From: CAIYWZ01 sp964497925
GTDB taxonomy: Bacteria > Pseudomonadota > Alphaproteobacteria > CAIYWZ01
Length of the DNA stretch: 53,849 nt
NCBI GenBank assembly: GCA_964497925.1
Contig: CAZCFE010000008.1
Span: 1-53,849 of the forward strand
Reading direction: 5' to 3'
Shown: in pieces, positions 40,697 through 49,341 of the stretch
Layout of the letters: each line of letters begins with the position of its first letter
Numbering within the stretch: position 1 is the first letter of the stretch
Translations under genes and position numbers: made by a program
Notes under the pieces: generated by a model
The model's database searches: none
What the model was told of the DNA's origin: nothing
The model's input: only the letters and a program-made list of their open reading frames with translations

Positions 40697-43120
40697 TTAT
40701 CCTATTCTTTGAAGGACATTCTTGATAAATGTCATAAGTTCCGTAATGGCTCCAACAGCAATAGAATCATCATGAGATCTGTGCGTTGAAAATGTTAAAT
40801 CATCATAATGAAGAAAATCACCACTTGCTGTTTTCCTCCATAATCCATGTGTTTTGAAGGTTTCTATAATATCTGCTAATGCGCGGGGGTTCACATTTGT
40901 CTTTTTCTTTCTTTGTGCAAATTCTTGCAAAATGCTTTTTTGTTCATCTGTGAATGTGGGCGGAGTGAAGGGCTTTCTTTCCGGCGTATCTGTTTGAACA
41001 GGGTCTTGTGGGGTTGCTTCTGCGCTGGCCATTCTAATAAGCCTTTTTTGGCTTTTTGAAGGTTTGCTCATGATGTTTAACATGTTTTCAATATCAGCTT
41101 GTTCGATATCTTTTGTATCTTTTGTGAAGTTTTCGATGATATCTTGATCTTCTGGTTCAAAGATTTCGTGATTTGTTGTTTTTGTATCTTCTGGTTTTAG
41201 GCGTGTTAAAAATATTTTTGCCATGGAGGATATCTTTTCATTTGGATCTGATATTAAAGATTCAAAAATACGAATACTGTCTGTGATGTTTACGGGGATT
41301 CCTAAAGCTGTTTCACAGCTAAGCGACATGGCAAGAGCAAGTTTTGACTCTGCGCATTCAAGCTCTACATTTTGGATTAAATCTTGTCTTATCTCGTCAA
41401 GAGAAACCCCTTCTTTTTTAAACCCTTCTAGACATAAGACGACTCGATTCTGTCTTGCAAGAATATGACCTTGTTTTGCTGATTGAGTATACCAATCATA
41501 TGCTTCGTCAAACCATCCTATATTTGCATACATTAGAGCTAAATCATATTGTGCGTCTTTATCACCTTTTTCTGCGGCGATTAAAAACATATCAATTGCT
41601 TTTGCCCAATTAGCTTGACGACCTAAGCCGTCTCTCCACATGATACCTAAGTTATAATAAGATGTGGTAAACCTATGTTTGATGCCTTGATTGAATTTTT
41701 CAAATGCTTTTATATAGTTTCCTTTTTGTAAATATAAGAATCCTGATGCATTTAAAGCAATTGACAGGCTATTTAGATCAGATTCTTGTGTGATAATTCC
41801 TTGTTCATAAAATTCGATAGCTTTTTCATAATTTTTTGGAGTTCCTATCCCATGTTCATAACAAGTTCCTAAATGTGTATGACAGTTGACACCATTTCTG
41901 AGGGATTCTTTTAGAAGTTCAAAGCTATCATTTTTATGCCTGCTTAAAATTGATGATGGAATGAGCATATTCATAGCCAACTGTGTTTTTTCTGAAATGG
42001 TAAGACTGTGTCGATTTATATATGCTTTTTCTAGAAAAGCCTTTGCTCGCGAAATCCTTGCTTTGAATTTCTTGTTGGATTCATTTAGATTTCTATCTCT
42101 TGATAAAAAACACCCAAGTATAAAATTTGCACTGCTCATATGAGGGTGTCGTTCATTTCGCGCGATGTTTTCTAAGTCTTGAATTCCTTGTTGATATTCT
42201 TCTTCTGATTGAGGGGATGTTATTTTTAAGATTGATAATTTATATAAATTTGCTGGGGTGTTTAAAAACCTATGCCATTTTTTCTGCTCTGGAATGTATT
42301 GTGATGAAAGATCAGAGTTTTGGATAATTTTCAAGAAGCTTTGTGGAGCATTTTCGAATCCAAGATTCGCTGATTTTAAAAGATAGTCGGCAGCTAATTG
42401 GTGATTTTGAGGTGTTCCATCTCCATTATTAAACAAGGCGCCGATATCAAAGTAAATCTGCCCTGGACTAGAAAGTATCGAGCACAGGTTGTTCGGATTT
42501 TTCCCTTTTGCAGTTTCTGCATCACATCTTTTGGCTGCACGCTCAAGCCATTCAAATGCGGCGTTGATATTTCGATTAAAACCTAGTTTTCCAAGACGAA
42601 GTTTTTGAGAGAATAAAAACTGGGTATCAACATCTCCCATGTTTGCAGCAAATCTATACCAATATGAGAGTTCTTGATGTGGGCGTACCTTATCTCCTTC
42701 AGTTATATTTGAAGCAATAAAAAAAATCTTTTTAGGGTCTTCTTTTTTATCATAAGCGCTTAAAAGAATTTGATGTATTGGAAGAAATGATAGATCTTCT
42801 CCTTTAAAAAATGAGGATGCCATGCCTGTTTGTTTTAAAGGGGGTAAACTTTGGGCAATTTCTTCATCAAGGTCGTTCATGGTTTTTAAAAAAGGAATTG
42901 TCATTAGAACACCTTGATTAAAAAGGCGTATTAATTTGGGTTTAGATGACATTAAGTTGCCATTTCTAAATTCTTCTCTTGCTTCTTGTAAAATTTGCCA
43001 CTTTTGAGTCAAGGTAAGATGGGTGTCTGGGTCAGTTAAAATGCTTGTTGAAGAAGCATTTAGGTTGATTCCTGGTATAAATATCAATATTATTTGCATT
43101 AAAAGCATGTTTATTTTCAT
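40697..43120 (-). CDS. Exported Sel1-repeat (TPR-like) protein
   Basis: The 807-residue product begins with a signal peptide (MKINMLLMQIILIFIPGINLNA). Across about 150-590 it shows Sel1/TPR-like units: AFEWLERAAKRC, NHQLAADYLLKSANLG, NYEKAIEFYEQGI, AKAIDMFLIAAEKGDKDAQY and DEAYDWYTQSAKQGHILA. These form a protein-binding superhelix. The C-terminal 200 residues are charged and less regular. Exported Sel1 proteins of host-associated bacteria are often linked with host interaction; that is family context, not evidence for this gene. A strong promoter lies 80 bases upstream. Confidence 0.85.
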   Translation of the reverse strand: MKINMLLMQIILIFIPGINLNASSTSILTDPDTHLTLTQKWQILQEAREEFRNGNLMSSKPKLIRLFNQGVLMTIPFLKTMNDLDEEIAQSLPPLKQTGMASSFFKGEDLSFLPIHQILLSAYDKKEDPKKIFFIASNITEGDKVRPHQELSYWYRFAANMGDVDTQFLFSQKLRLGKLGFNRNINAAFEWLERAAKRCDAETAKGKNPNNLCSILSSPGQIYFDIGALFNNGDGTPQNHQLAADYLLKSANLGFENAPQSFLKIIQNSDLSSQYIPEQKKWHRFLNTPANLYKLSILKITSPQSEEEYQQGIQDLENIARNERHPHMSSANFILGCFLSRDRNLNESNKKFKARISRAKAFLEKAYINRHSLTISEKTQLAMNMLIPSSILSRHKNDSFELLKESLRNGVNCHTHLGTCYEHGIGTPKNYEKAIEFYEQGIITQESDLNSLSIALNASGFLYLQKGNYIKAFEKFNQGIKHRFTTSYYNLGIMWRDGLGRQANWAKAIDMFLIAAEKGDKDAQYDLALMYANIGWFDEAYDWYTQSAKQGHILARQNRVVLCLEGFKKEGVSLDEIRQDLIQNVELECAESKLALAMSLSCETALGIPVNITDSIRIFESLISDPNEKISSMAKIFLTRLKPEDTKTTNHEIFEPEDQDIIENFTKDTKDIEQADIENMLNIMSKPSKSQKRLIRMASAEATPQDPVQTDTPERKPFTPPTFTDEQKSILQEFAQRKKKTNVNPRALADIIETFKTHGLWRKTASGDFLHYDDLTFSTHRSHDDSIAVGAITELMTFIKNVLQRIG

Positions 43121-43206
43121 TTTTAGTTGTCCTTTTTGTTTAAAATATTAAAAAATATACTTGATTTTATATAAGGCTTATGGGGTTAAAATTCAAGATA
43201 TATTTC

Positions 43207-43235
43207 ATTATGGCAAAAAATAAATATTTTGTCAA
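43207..43235 (-). promoter_or_regulatory. Promoter of the Sel1-repeat gene
   Basis: On the minus strand a perfect TTGACA (43235-43230) and CATAAT (43212-43207) are 17 bases apart, near consensus. Transcription would start near 43200, giving an 80-base leader. The -35 lies within an arm of the inverted repeat at 43226-43259. Confidence 0.65.
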
Positions 43236-43259
43236 TAAATTTTTATCTTTTGACAAAAT
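43226..43259 (-). terminator. Inverted repeat / possible terminator
   Basis: Ten-base arms ATTTTGTCAA (43226-43235) and TTGACAAAAT (43250-43259) flank a 14-base loop. On the minus strand the hairpin follows the stop of the small exported gene and is trailed by a T-rich stretch, so it may terminate that gene. One arm also carries the Sel1 gene's -35 box, so it could instead be an operator. Confidence 0.5.
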
Positions 43260-43267
43260 TATTTTTT

Positions 43268-43864
43268 TTAAAACGCGTGCTTTGATTCTTGAAGATTTTT
43301 TTTAAGAACGTTTATTTTTTGATCAATTGTCAAACTTAAATAATTAGTTTTATTTACAAGCTCATGAAAAGCTTTATATATTTGCGCTTCTCCAAATCTT
43401 ACCCATAACTTTTCTATGAATTCAAGAGCTTTATCTTGATCTTTTGGTTGAATTCCTGGAAAAACATCAATTACAAGTGCCAATAAAGTTTGGTGATTGA
43501 AAAACAAAACTTTAGGAGCAGGGTTTGGGGATGGTTTGGTTTCTGTTTTTGGTGCTTCTTCTCTAGTGTGGATAGACATTTTTTCTTCCTCAACGATGGA
43601 TTTAAGGAGCCTGATACGCTCTTGATCAGATTTCTGATTCATAACTTCAAGGAGTCTTGTGAGTTTTTCAATTGAAATATTTGAAATCATATTTAAAATT
43701 TCGTCTTTATCTAAAATAAATAAATTTGCATAACGCTCAAAATTCTTTTCGAACCATCCTTTAAGATCGCTTTGAGAGTGTAAAACCTGAATTTTTGCAG
43801 TGCTTTCTTCAATTATGCTAGCTGTTTCAATTGGCATTGCAAGAGATATGAATGTAAAAAACAT
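43268..43864 (-). CDS. Exported alpha-helical hypothetical protein
   Basis: I do not recognise this 198-residue protein. The first 15 residues (MFFTFISLAMPIETA) are signal-peptide-like but short. The mature part is helical and charged, with repeated hydrophobic-helix patterns (LKGWFEKNFERYANLFILDK, LSIEKLTRLLEVMNQK-like) and a Pro/Lys linker (TKPSPNPAPK). The second half (FNHQTLLALVIDVFPG onward) could be a small helical domain. It lies upstream of the Sel1 gene in the same direction, but with 147 bases and a promoter between them, so they are probably separate units. Confidence 0.65.
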   Translation of the reverse strand: MFFTFISLAMPIETASIIEESTAKIQVLHSQSDLKGWFEKNFERYANLFILDKDEILNMISNISIEKLTRLLEVMNQKSDQERIRLLKSIVEEEKMSIHTREEAPKTETKPSPNPAPKVLFFNHQTLLALVIDVFPGIQPKDQDKALEFIEKLWVRFGEAQIYKAFHELVNKTNYLSLTIDQKINVLKKNLQESKHAF

Positions 43865-43997
43865 TGTGCCGAATCTTTCATTAAAAAATATCTAATTACA
43901 GTCATACACTTTTTTTGTTTGCAAGTTAAGTTTTTTTTGGATAGATTTATTTATTGTGTAGCCTAAATTATCAACAAAGAAGGAGACTAAAAGCATT

Positions 43998-44660
43998 ATG
44001 CCAGAGATTATGATCAATGGCTCTGAAGGACGTTTAGAGGCTAAATATCACTTAGGAGCAAAAGACAATGCCCCCATTGCTTTGATTCTTCATCCCCACC
44101 CCCAACATGGCGGAACTATGAATAACAAGGTCGTTTATACAATGTATAAAACTTTGGCAGCTCAAGGGTTTAATGTTTTAAGATTTAATTTTAGAGGAGT
44201 AGGGCGTTCGGAAGGGAAATATGGTCATGGTGAGGGCGAGCTTAGAGATGCGCTTGTGGCACTTGAATTTCTTATAAGCCTTAATCCCAATGCTTCTGGT
44301 TGTTTAATTAGTGGTTTTTCGTTTGGTGCCTGGATTGCAATGCAGCTTTTGATGAGAAGGCCCGATGTTGGTGAATTTATTGCTGTCAGCCCCCCTGCTA
44401 ATCTTTATGATTTCAGCTTTCTTACTCCTTGTACAGTTAATGGCTCTATTGTTCAAGGTGCTAAAGATTCTATTGTTGATTGGACAACAGTGCAAGCCCT
44501 TGCTAAAAAGCTTGATAATCAAAAAGGTGTTAATGTGACGTTTGATCTAATTCAAGATGCTGATCATTTTTTTCATGACAAGCTTGATTTACTTGGAAAA
44601 TCTATTGAAAGTTTTTTATCAAAACAGGCAAGTGATTTTTCTAAAACAGCAAATTTTTAA
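43998..44660 (+). CDS. Alpha/beta hydrolase (COG2945-like)
   Basis: This 220-residue hydrolase resembles the COG2945 dienelactone-hydrolase-like group. Features in order: ALILHPHPQHGGTMNNK (oxyanion and substrate region), VLRFNFRGVGRSEG, the nucleophile elbow GFSFGAW with serine in the G-x-S-x-G box, the acid in SIVDWTT, and the histidine in DADHFFHDK. The substrate is not known. GGAG twelve bases upstream supports the ATG. tyrS follows ten bases later in the same direction. Confidence 0.9.
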   Translation: MPEIMINGSEGRLEAKYHLGAKDNAPIALILHPHPQHGGTMNNKVVYTMYKTLAAQGFNVLRFNFRGVGRSEGKYGHGEGELRDALVALEFLISLNPNASGCLISGFSFGAWIAMQLLMRRPDVGEFIAVSPPANLYDFSFLTPCTVNGSIVQGAKDSIVDWTTVQALAKKLDNQKGVNVTFDLIQDADHFFHDKLDLLGKSIESFLSKQASDFSKTANF

Positions 44661-44670
44661 AAGGTAGAAT

Positions 44671-45939
44671 ATGTGTGAACTCTTAAATGAACTCTCTTGG
44701 AGAGGATTTATTCATCAAACAACCAATATTCAAAATTTAAAGCCCCATTTGTCTTCTGGGAGGCGGACAGCTTATATTGGCTTTGATGCAACCGCACCAA
44801 GCCTTCATATTGGGAATCTTGTTCAAATTATGATTTTGCGCTTGTTTCAAAAACATGGACACACAGCCATCGCCCTTATGGGAGGTGGGACAACACGTGT
44901 GGGTGACCCTTCTTTTAAAGATGAAACGCGTCCAATTTTAGATGATGAATCTATTGCCAAAAATTTTTCAGGAATTAAAGAGAATTTCAAGAATTATTTA
45001 AAGTTTGAAGGAACTTCCAATAACGCATTATTCCTTGATAATTATGAATGGCTTGGTTCGTTGAATTATCTTGATTTTTTACGTGATTATGGGAGACATT
45101 TTACGGTTAACCGTATGCTTAGTTTCGATTCAGTGAAAATTAGACTTGATCGTGAACAACCTTTATCTTTTCTTGAGTTTAATTATATGATCATGCAAGG
45201 ATATGACTTCTTAGAGCTTAATAAGCGATATGATTGCACGATTCAATGTGGGGGATCTGATCAGTGGGGGAATATCGTTAATGGTGTTGATTTAATCCAT
45301 AAGGTTTTACGTAAAGATGTTCATGCGATTACTTCGCCTTTAATTACAAATTCTAGTGGCCAAAAAATGGGAAAAACAGCCCAAGGATCAGTATGGCTAA
45401 ACCCTTCTATGCGATCAACGTTTGAATTTTGGCAATATTGGCGTAATGTGGAAGATGCAGATGTTGGAAGGTTCTTGAAACTATTTACTGATCTTCCTTT
45501 GTCTGAAATTGAAAGACTTGAAGCACTTCAAGGGGCAGAAATCAATGAAGCAAAAAAAATCTTGGCCAATGAAGTGACCAAAATTGCACATGGAGAAAAA
45601 GCCGTTGAAGACGCCCTTGCAACAGCAGCATCGTTATTTGAAAATTCTTCGGTTGGATATTTGATCAAAAATTCTGTCATTGAAACATCGCTTCCTTTGT
45701 TTGAATTGGATTCATATGAGCACAAGCTAATTGATTTGATGATAAAATCAGGACTTGGAGAGTCTTTGTCCAAATCGCGAAAGTTGATCGAAGGTAAAGG
45801 CGTTAAAATGAACGATCAACCTGTTGTATCAGATGATTGTGTGACATCAGTTTCTGATTTTAACAGTGATGGCGTTTTAAAGCTTTCGGTGGGTAAAAAA
45901 AACCATGTGTTGTTTGTGCATAAAAAACATAAAATCTAA
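44671..45939 (+). CDS. tyrS: Tyrosyl-tRNA synthetase
   Basis: Class I synthetase that charges tRNA-Tyr. The 422-residue protein has YIGFDATAPSLHIGNL with the HIGN form of the HIGH motif, SFLEFNYMIMQGYDF and the tyrosine-binding GGSDQWGNIVNGVDL, the KMSKS-equivalent QKMGKTAQGSVWL, and a C-terminal S4-like RNA-binding domain (SKSRKLIEGKGVKMNDQPV). Length is standard. tRNA-Leu follows about 66 bases downstream with its own promoter. Confidence 0.97.
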   Translation: MCELLNELSWRGFIHQTTNIQNLKPHLSSGRRTAYIGFDATAPSLHIGNLVQIMILRLFQKHGHTAIALMGGGTTRVGDPSFKDETRPILDDESIAKNFSGIKENFKNYLKFEGTSNNALFLDNYEWLGSLNYLDFLRDYGRHFTVNRMLSFDSVKIRLDREQPLSFLEFNYMIMQGYDFLELNKRYDCTIQCGGSDQWGNIVNGVDLIHKVLRKDVHAITSPLITNSSGQKMGKTAQGSVWLNPSMRSTFEFWQYWRNVEDADVGRFLKLFTDLPLSEIERLEALQGAEINEAKKILANEVTKIAHGEKAVEDALATAASLFENSSVGYLIKNSVIETSLPLFELDSYEHKLIDLMIKSGLGESLSKSRKLIEGKGVKMNDQPVVSDDCVTSVSDFNSDGVLKLSVGKKNHVLFVHKKHKI

Positions 45940-45958
45940 GATGAAGCAAATTTTTTAC

Positions 45959-45986
45959 TTGACGTTTTTTTATTTTAATATATAGT
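45959..45986 (+). promoter_or_regulatory. Promoter of tRNA-Leu
   Basis: TTGACG (45959-45964) and TATAGT (45981-45986) are 16 bases apart; the predicted start is roughly 13 bases before the mature tRNA 5' end. Confidence 0.6.
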
Positions 45987-46005
45987 CATTTTTAGCTTTG
46001 TAAGG

Positions 46006-46092
46006 GCCCCTGTGGCGGAACTGGCAGACGCGGCAGACTCAAAATCTGTTGTCCGTGAGGACGTGGGAGTTCGACTCTCCCCGGGGGCACCA
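46006..46092 (+). tRNA. tRNA-Leu (anticodon CAA)
   Basis: An 87-nt class II tRNA with encoded CCA. The acceptor stem is GCCCCTG/CGGGGGC, the anticodon stem GCAGA/TCTGT holds the loop CTCAAAA (anticodon CAA), a long variable arm is present (GTCCGTGAGGAC), and the T arm is GAGTTCGACTC. Discriminator A fits leucine. Confidence 0.96.
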
Positions 46093-46124
46093 ATTACAAG
46101 CGACTAATTTCAGATGAGGGCATA

Positions 46125-46391
46125 ATGACCAATATCGAAGTTCTTGATTTTTTAAGAGAAATGATATGGGTTGTTATTAAAATAAGCGCCCCAGCACTTG
46201 TAACCGCTCTTGTTATAGGAACGGTCGTATCTCTTATCCAGGCCTTAACGCAAATTCAAGAAGCAACACTATCTTTCATTCCAAAAGCTTTGGGAATTGG
46301 TCTTGTTTTGTTAATTTCTTTCCCATTCATGCTTGAGTCTATTCAAAAACTCTCGACCAAGGTTTTTGATAAAATCATGAACCTTACATGA
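46125..46391 (+). CDS. fliQ: Flagellar export apparatus protein FliQ
   Basis: FliQ is a small subunit of the flagellar type III export gate. The 88-residue product has two transmembrane helices (about 15-42 and 52-76) with the family core ALVIGTVVSLIQALTQIQEATLSFIPK. Length is exact for FliQ. It overlaps fliR by four bases (ATGA). fliP and flhB, usual partners, are not in the window. A flagellar rather than injectisome role is inferred because other flagellar genes are present. Confidence 0.95.
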   Translation: MTNIEVLDFLREMIWVVIKISAPALVTALVIGTVVSLIQALTQIQEATLSFIPKALGIGLVLLISFPFMLESIQKLSTKVFDKIMNLT

Positions 46392-47137
46392 AGTACTCAG
46401 TTAATTTTTTAGATTATTTGATTTATGGTCTTATTTTCGCAAGAATTGGGGCTTTTTTATTTTTTGTTCCTGTGTTCTCTCAAAATGCCATTTCATCAAG
46501 GATTAAAGTTTATTTTGCATTTTGGACAATGATGGTGATGGCACCTGTTCTTTCGCAGAGTTTTCCCAAAGGAATTGATTCGCCCAGTCTTTTATCCATT
46601 ATGGTTGTTCATGAGATTATGATTGGTGCGTGTTTGGGGTTGGTTTTAAACTTTATGTTTTTAATTTTAGAGTTTGCTGGAAGTCTTATTTCACAAGCCA
46701 TAGGCCTGACCAACGTTTCATTTCATTCACCTAATATGGGAGGGCAAATCAGCCTTCCTTCAAATCTTTTAATGATTGCAGGAACGCTTTTGCTTATTAC
46801 AACGGATATGCACCATTATTTGATTCGTATTTTTTATCAAAGTTACTCTTTAATTCCAGCAGGTTCTTTTGAATTTCATGATATGGGGCTTATGCTTTTA
46901 AAAACCTCTAAGAACATTATTTCTTTGGGGTTAAAGCTTGCAACACCTGTGATTATATTTGGCCTGCTGATCTCAATTTCCCTTGGAATTTTAAACAGAC
47001 TTATTCCGCAAGTTCAAATTTTTATGCTTTCTCAACCGCTTCAAATTGGTTTTGGTTTTTTTGTTTTCCTTTTTGCGATTAAAGAGCTAATGCTGACCTT
47101 TTTAAAAGATTATCATCAATTTTTAAGTGAATTTTAA
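46388..47137 (+). CDS. fliR: Flagellar export apparatus protein FliR
   Basis: FliR is an inner-membrane subunit of the flagellar export gate. The 249-residue protein is strongly hydrophobic with about six membrane segments. It contains the family features ARIGAFLFFVPVFS near the N-terminus, VHEIMIGACLGLVLNFMF, GLTNVSFHSPN and the C-terminal GILNRLIPQVQIFMLSQPLQIG. Length is normal. It is translationally coupled to fliQ, and an exported unknown gene starts 87 bases after its stop. Confidence 0.95.
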   Translation: MKYSVNFLDYLIYGLIFARIGAFLFFVPVFSQNAISSRIKVYFAFWTMMVMAPVLSQSFPKGIDSPSLLSIMVVHEIMIGACLGLVLNFMFLILEFAGSLISQAIGLTNVSFHSPNMGGQISLPSNLLMIAGTLLLITTDMHHYLIRIFYQSYSLIPAGSFEFHDMGLMLLKTSKNIISLGLKLATPVIIFGLLISISLGILNRLIPQVQIFMLSQPLQIGFGFFVFLFAIKELMLTFLKDYHQFLSEF

Positions 47138-47224
47138 TTTTCACCCTTGAAATATTTTGATGTATGCGCTATGTGTATATTAAGTTATGATCATGAATCA
47201 AATTTAAAATGGAGAAATCTCAAA

Positions 47225-48916
47225 ATGAAAAAAATATTATTAGCATCTATTGTTTTAGGCTTATTTGCAGCCACAAATCCTGTTTTTGCTTCAGGAAACT
47301 CGCCACTTTCTTTTGTGTCAACAGACCAACAACCACTCACGAGGGGTGGCGAGCAGGTAGTGGAGGAGAAGTTTTTCCCAATATTCAATGCGCACGTTGT
47401 GATAGAAAGAAAATCTCAATATTATCCTCTTGTTCAAGAGTTTGGGGAAAAACTTCGCACATATATTCAAGATCTTCCTGTGGATGAAAGATTCACTCAA
47501 GGAGATAAAGATTATTTTGAAGAGTATATCAATCACAACCTTAAGTTTAAAACCTCTTCTACTTTTTTGTGGAGAGCAATGGTATCTTTGCAAGCAGCGC
47601 AAAGTCAAAGCATGCGACAAGATGAGAAAGATCTGCTTCTTTACTCTGCTGGGGAAATGTCTTCATTTCTTACAGAGTCGCTTATAGGAACAACAGAGGC
47701 AGGGCGACCAACATGGACATACTTTGACTATTCTTTTTTCGAAAAAGAAAAAAATGGCAGTTCAGAGCTATCCAGTTCAAATCCATATGCCCTGACGAAA
47801 TTCGAAAGAAGAAACACTACAGAAGAGTTTGATAGAATGACAACTCTACAACCATATCAAACGGAAATAAATAATCTTCTGTTTAGATCTATCTCAGAAA
47901 TTGTATATCCTATTTTGGGAGGAGGCGTGTTAGATATTCCCTTTATGATTGAAAACCTTATTAAGTTTCGTCATTTAGTCGCTTTTCCCAACACAGAAAA
48001 TCCTGAAATAAACGTTCATGGAATTTCTAATTTTAGCCCTTTTGGTGTGACTGTGCATGACATAGGTGGGCACGTTTTATTTAATAAAAGAAGGGATTCT
48101 ATACGTGACTATGCTGCAGATTTGGTTTACAGGGCTCACAAGAAAGGTCTAATAATTAAGAGTGATTTTATAAATTTTGTTGTAGAGCACGTAAAAGAAA
48201 AACATGATCTTATCACAGAAACTTTGGAATCTATTTTAAACGAAATAGATAGCATGCATTCTGCTGGATCAATATTAAAAGGAACATACCGGAAATATCT
48301 GTATGGATTTTTTGAAATTCTACATGAAGATGGGCGATTCTTTGATGGTTCTTTTCGTGCATCAACGCTAACGGAACTTTTTCCGACAAGTGATATATAC
48401 AATATAGAAAGACAAGAAGAAGCGAATGATGCTTTGGAATATCCATGGGAAGCTGGGAGTGATGAAGAGATCTTACAAAAAGTTATTAGCATGGAACAAA
48501 GAGTAGACTCTCTTTATTACCCAAGTGGCTTCACAAGGGAAAATGTAAGCAGCTACACTATCCATCGTCTTGATAATTTATTCCTTGTTGAGCTCATATT
48601 AGACAAGGGCCAAGCAGTTCACACGCAACTCACTAAATTTCAATATGGCTACAATCGAGCACTTGATGAAGTGTCGGGATTAAAATATGCTCATATGATT
48701 GGCGGCCAAGATTATTCGCGAACAACAAGCAAAAAAATAGCTCAGGTGCAAGTGGATTCTATCGGAGCCAAAAGACAAGAAGTTAAAAATATTTTTTGTG
48801 AATTTGCAAGGTCAGTTAACCCTGAAACTTATCAAGAAAAGTTTTCAAGAATTGATTCAAATTTTGAGGAAAATCTAAAAGCGTATGAGGAAAATCTAAA
48901 AGCGTATTATCATTAA
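47225..48916 (+). CDS. Exported hypothetical protein with HDxxxH-like motif
   Basis: The ATG at 47225 (GGAG about eleven bases upstream) gives 563 residues with a clear signal peptide (MKKILLASIVLGLFAATNPVFA). A longer frame from 47147 would bury that signal. No family recognised. The centre contains FGVTVHDIGGHVLFNKRRDS, where the H-D-x-x-x-H pattern could bind metal, followed by long charged helices (VEHVKEKHDLITETLESILN). The rest is hydrophilic and mixed. The last residues are a direct duplication of EENLKAY encoded by a perfect 21-bp tandem repeat. It is probably transcribed separately from fliQR. Confidence 0.72.
   Translation: MKKILLASIVLGLFAATNPVFASGNSPLSFVSTDQQPLTRGGEQVVEEKFFPIFNAHVVIERKSQYYPLVQEFGEKLRTYIQDLPVDERFTQGDKDYFEEYINHNLKFKTSSTFLWRAMVSLQAAQSQSMRQDEKDLLLYSAGEMSSFLTESLIGTTEAGRPTWTYFDYSFFEKEKNGSSELSSSNPYALTKFERRNTTEEFDRMTTLQPYQTEINNLLFRSISEIVYPILGGGVLDIPFMIENLIKFRHLVAFPNTENPEINVHGISNFSPFGVTVHDIGGHVLFNKRRDSIRDYAADLVYRAHKKGLIIKSDFINFVVEHVKEKHDLITETLESILNEIDSMHSAGSILKGTYRKYLYGFFEILHEDGRFFDGSFRASTLTELFPTSDIYNIERQEEANDALEYPWEAGSDEEILQKVISMEQRVDSLYYPSGFTRENVSSYTIHRLDNLFLVELILDKGQAVHTQLTKFQYGYNRALDEVSGLKYAHMIGGQDYSRTTSKKIAQVQVDSIGAKRQEVKNIFCEFARSVNPETYQEKFSRIDSNFEENLKAYEENLKAYYH
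48866..48907 (+). repeat. Perfect 21-bp tandem repeat at the gene 3' end
   Basis: Two identical 21-bp units (48866-48886, 48887-48907) encode EENLKAY twice just before the stop of the exported 563-residue protein. Perfect identity indicates recent duplication by slippage. Confidence 0.9.
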
Positions 48917-48932
48917 AAATAAAGACCCGGGT

Positions 48933-48961
48933 TTTATTCCTTCATCTTACGAAGGAATAAA
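48933..48961. terminator. Hairpin between convergent genes
   Basis: TTTATTCCTTC (48933-48943) pairs with GAAGGAATAAA (48951-48961) around a seven-base loop. It includes the last codons and the stop of the minus-strand gene. The flanks are T-rich only on the minus strand, and not immediately, so terminator activity is plausible but unproven. Confidence 0.5.
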
Positions 48962-49224
48962 GCAAATTCAGCCTCTTTATGAAGCTGTAAAGAATAGCCA
49001 TGTTTTGCGTGTTCCAGCATCCAAAACATGGCATTATATTCAGGTGTGTTATCAAGGCGAAAATTTGCGATTTGGCATTTATTAACCAATTCTATCTTTC
49101 TATGAGTGTCCATTTTCGCTTCTTTGACTTCCTTTAACCAATTTTCTATGTCAAGATTATCGCAAGCACACACATCAAATGTCCATAACATCACCCCTAA
49201 CGCAATTTTTTTTAATATTCTCAT
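48934..49224 (-). CDS. Small exported hypothetical protein
   Basis: The ATG at 49224 is preceded by AAAGGA and gives 96 residues; a frame from 49278 has no ribosome site. A signal-peptide-like N-terminus (MRILKKIALGVMLWTFDVCA) is followed by a short helical, charged mature part with three cysteines near the cleavage region and centre (CACDN, NKCQIA). I do not recognise it. It has its own plausible promoter and stands alone. Confidence 0.65.
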   Translation of the reverse strand: MRILKKIALGVMLWTFDVCACDNLDIENWLKEVKEAKMDTHRKIELVNKCQIANFRLDNTPEYNAMFWMLEHAKHGYSLQLHKEAEFALFLRKMKE

Positions 49225-49257
49225 AGCCTTTATTCCTTTGTAATAAATTATATAACT

Positions 49258-49286
49258 AATATGCCGTATATTAAACAATTTGTCAA
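49258..49286 (-). promoter_or_regulatory. Promoter of the small exported gene
   Basis: On the minus strand TTGACA (49286-49281) and CATATT (49263-49258) are 17 bases apart, about 35 bases before the ATG at 49224. Confidence 0.5.
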
Positions 49287-49341
49287 TAATTATTTTTACA
49301 AAGTGTGAGAATGTCTCACTTTAGGAGTTAATTTTTTACTA

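Noticed and set aside
46125..47137. fliQ-fliR as part of a non-flagellar type III secretion system
   Set aside because: Both match flagellar versions in length and motifs, and flgB, flgC, fliE and fliD are also present; no injectisome genes are seen.
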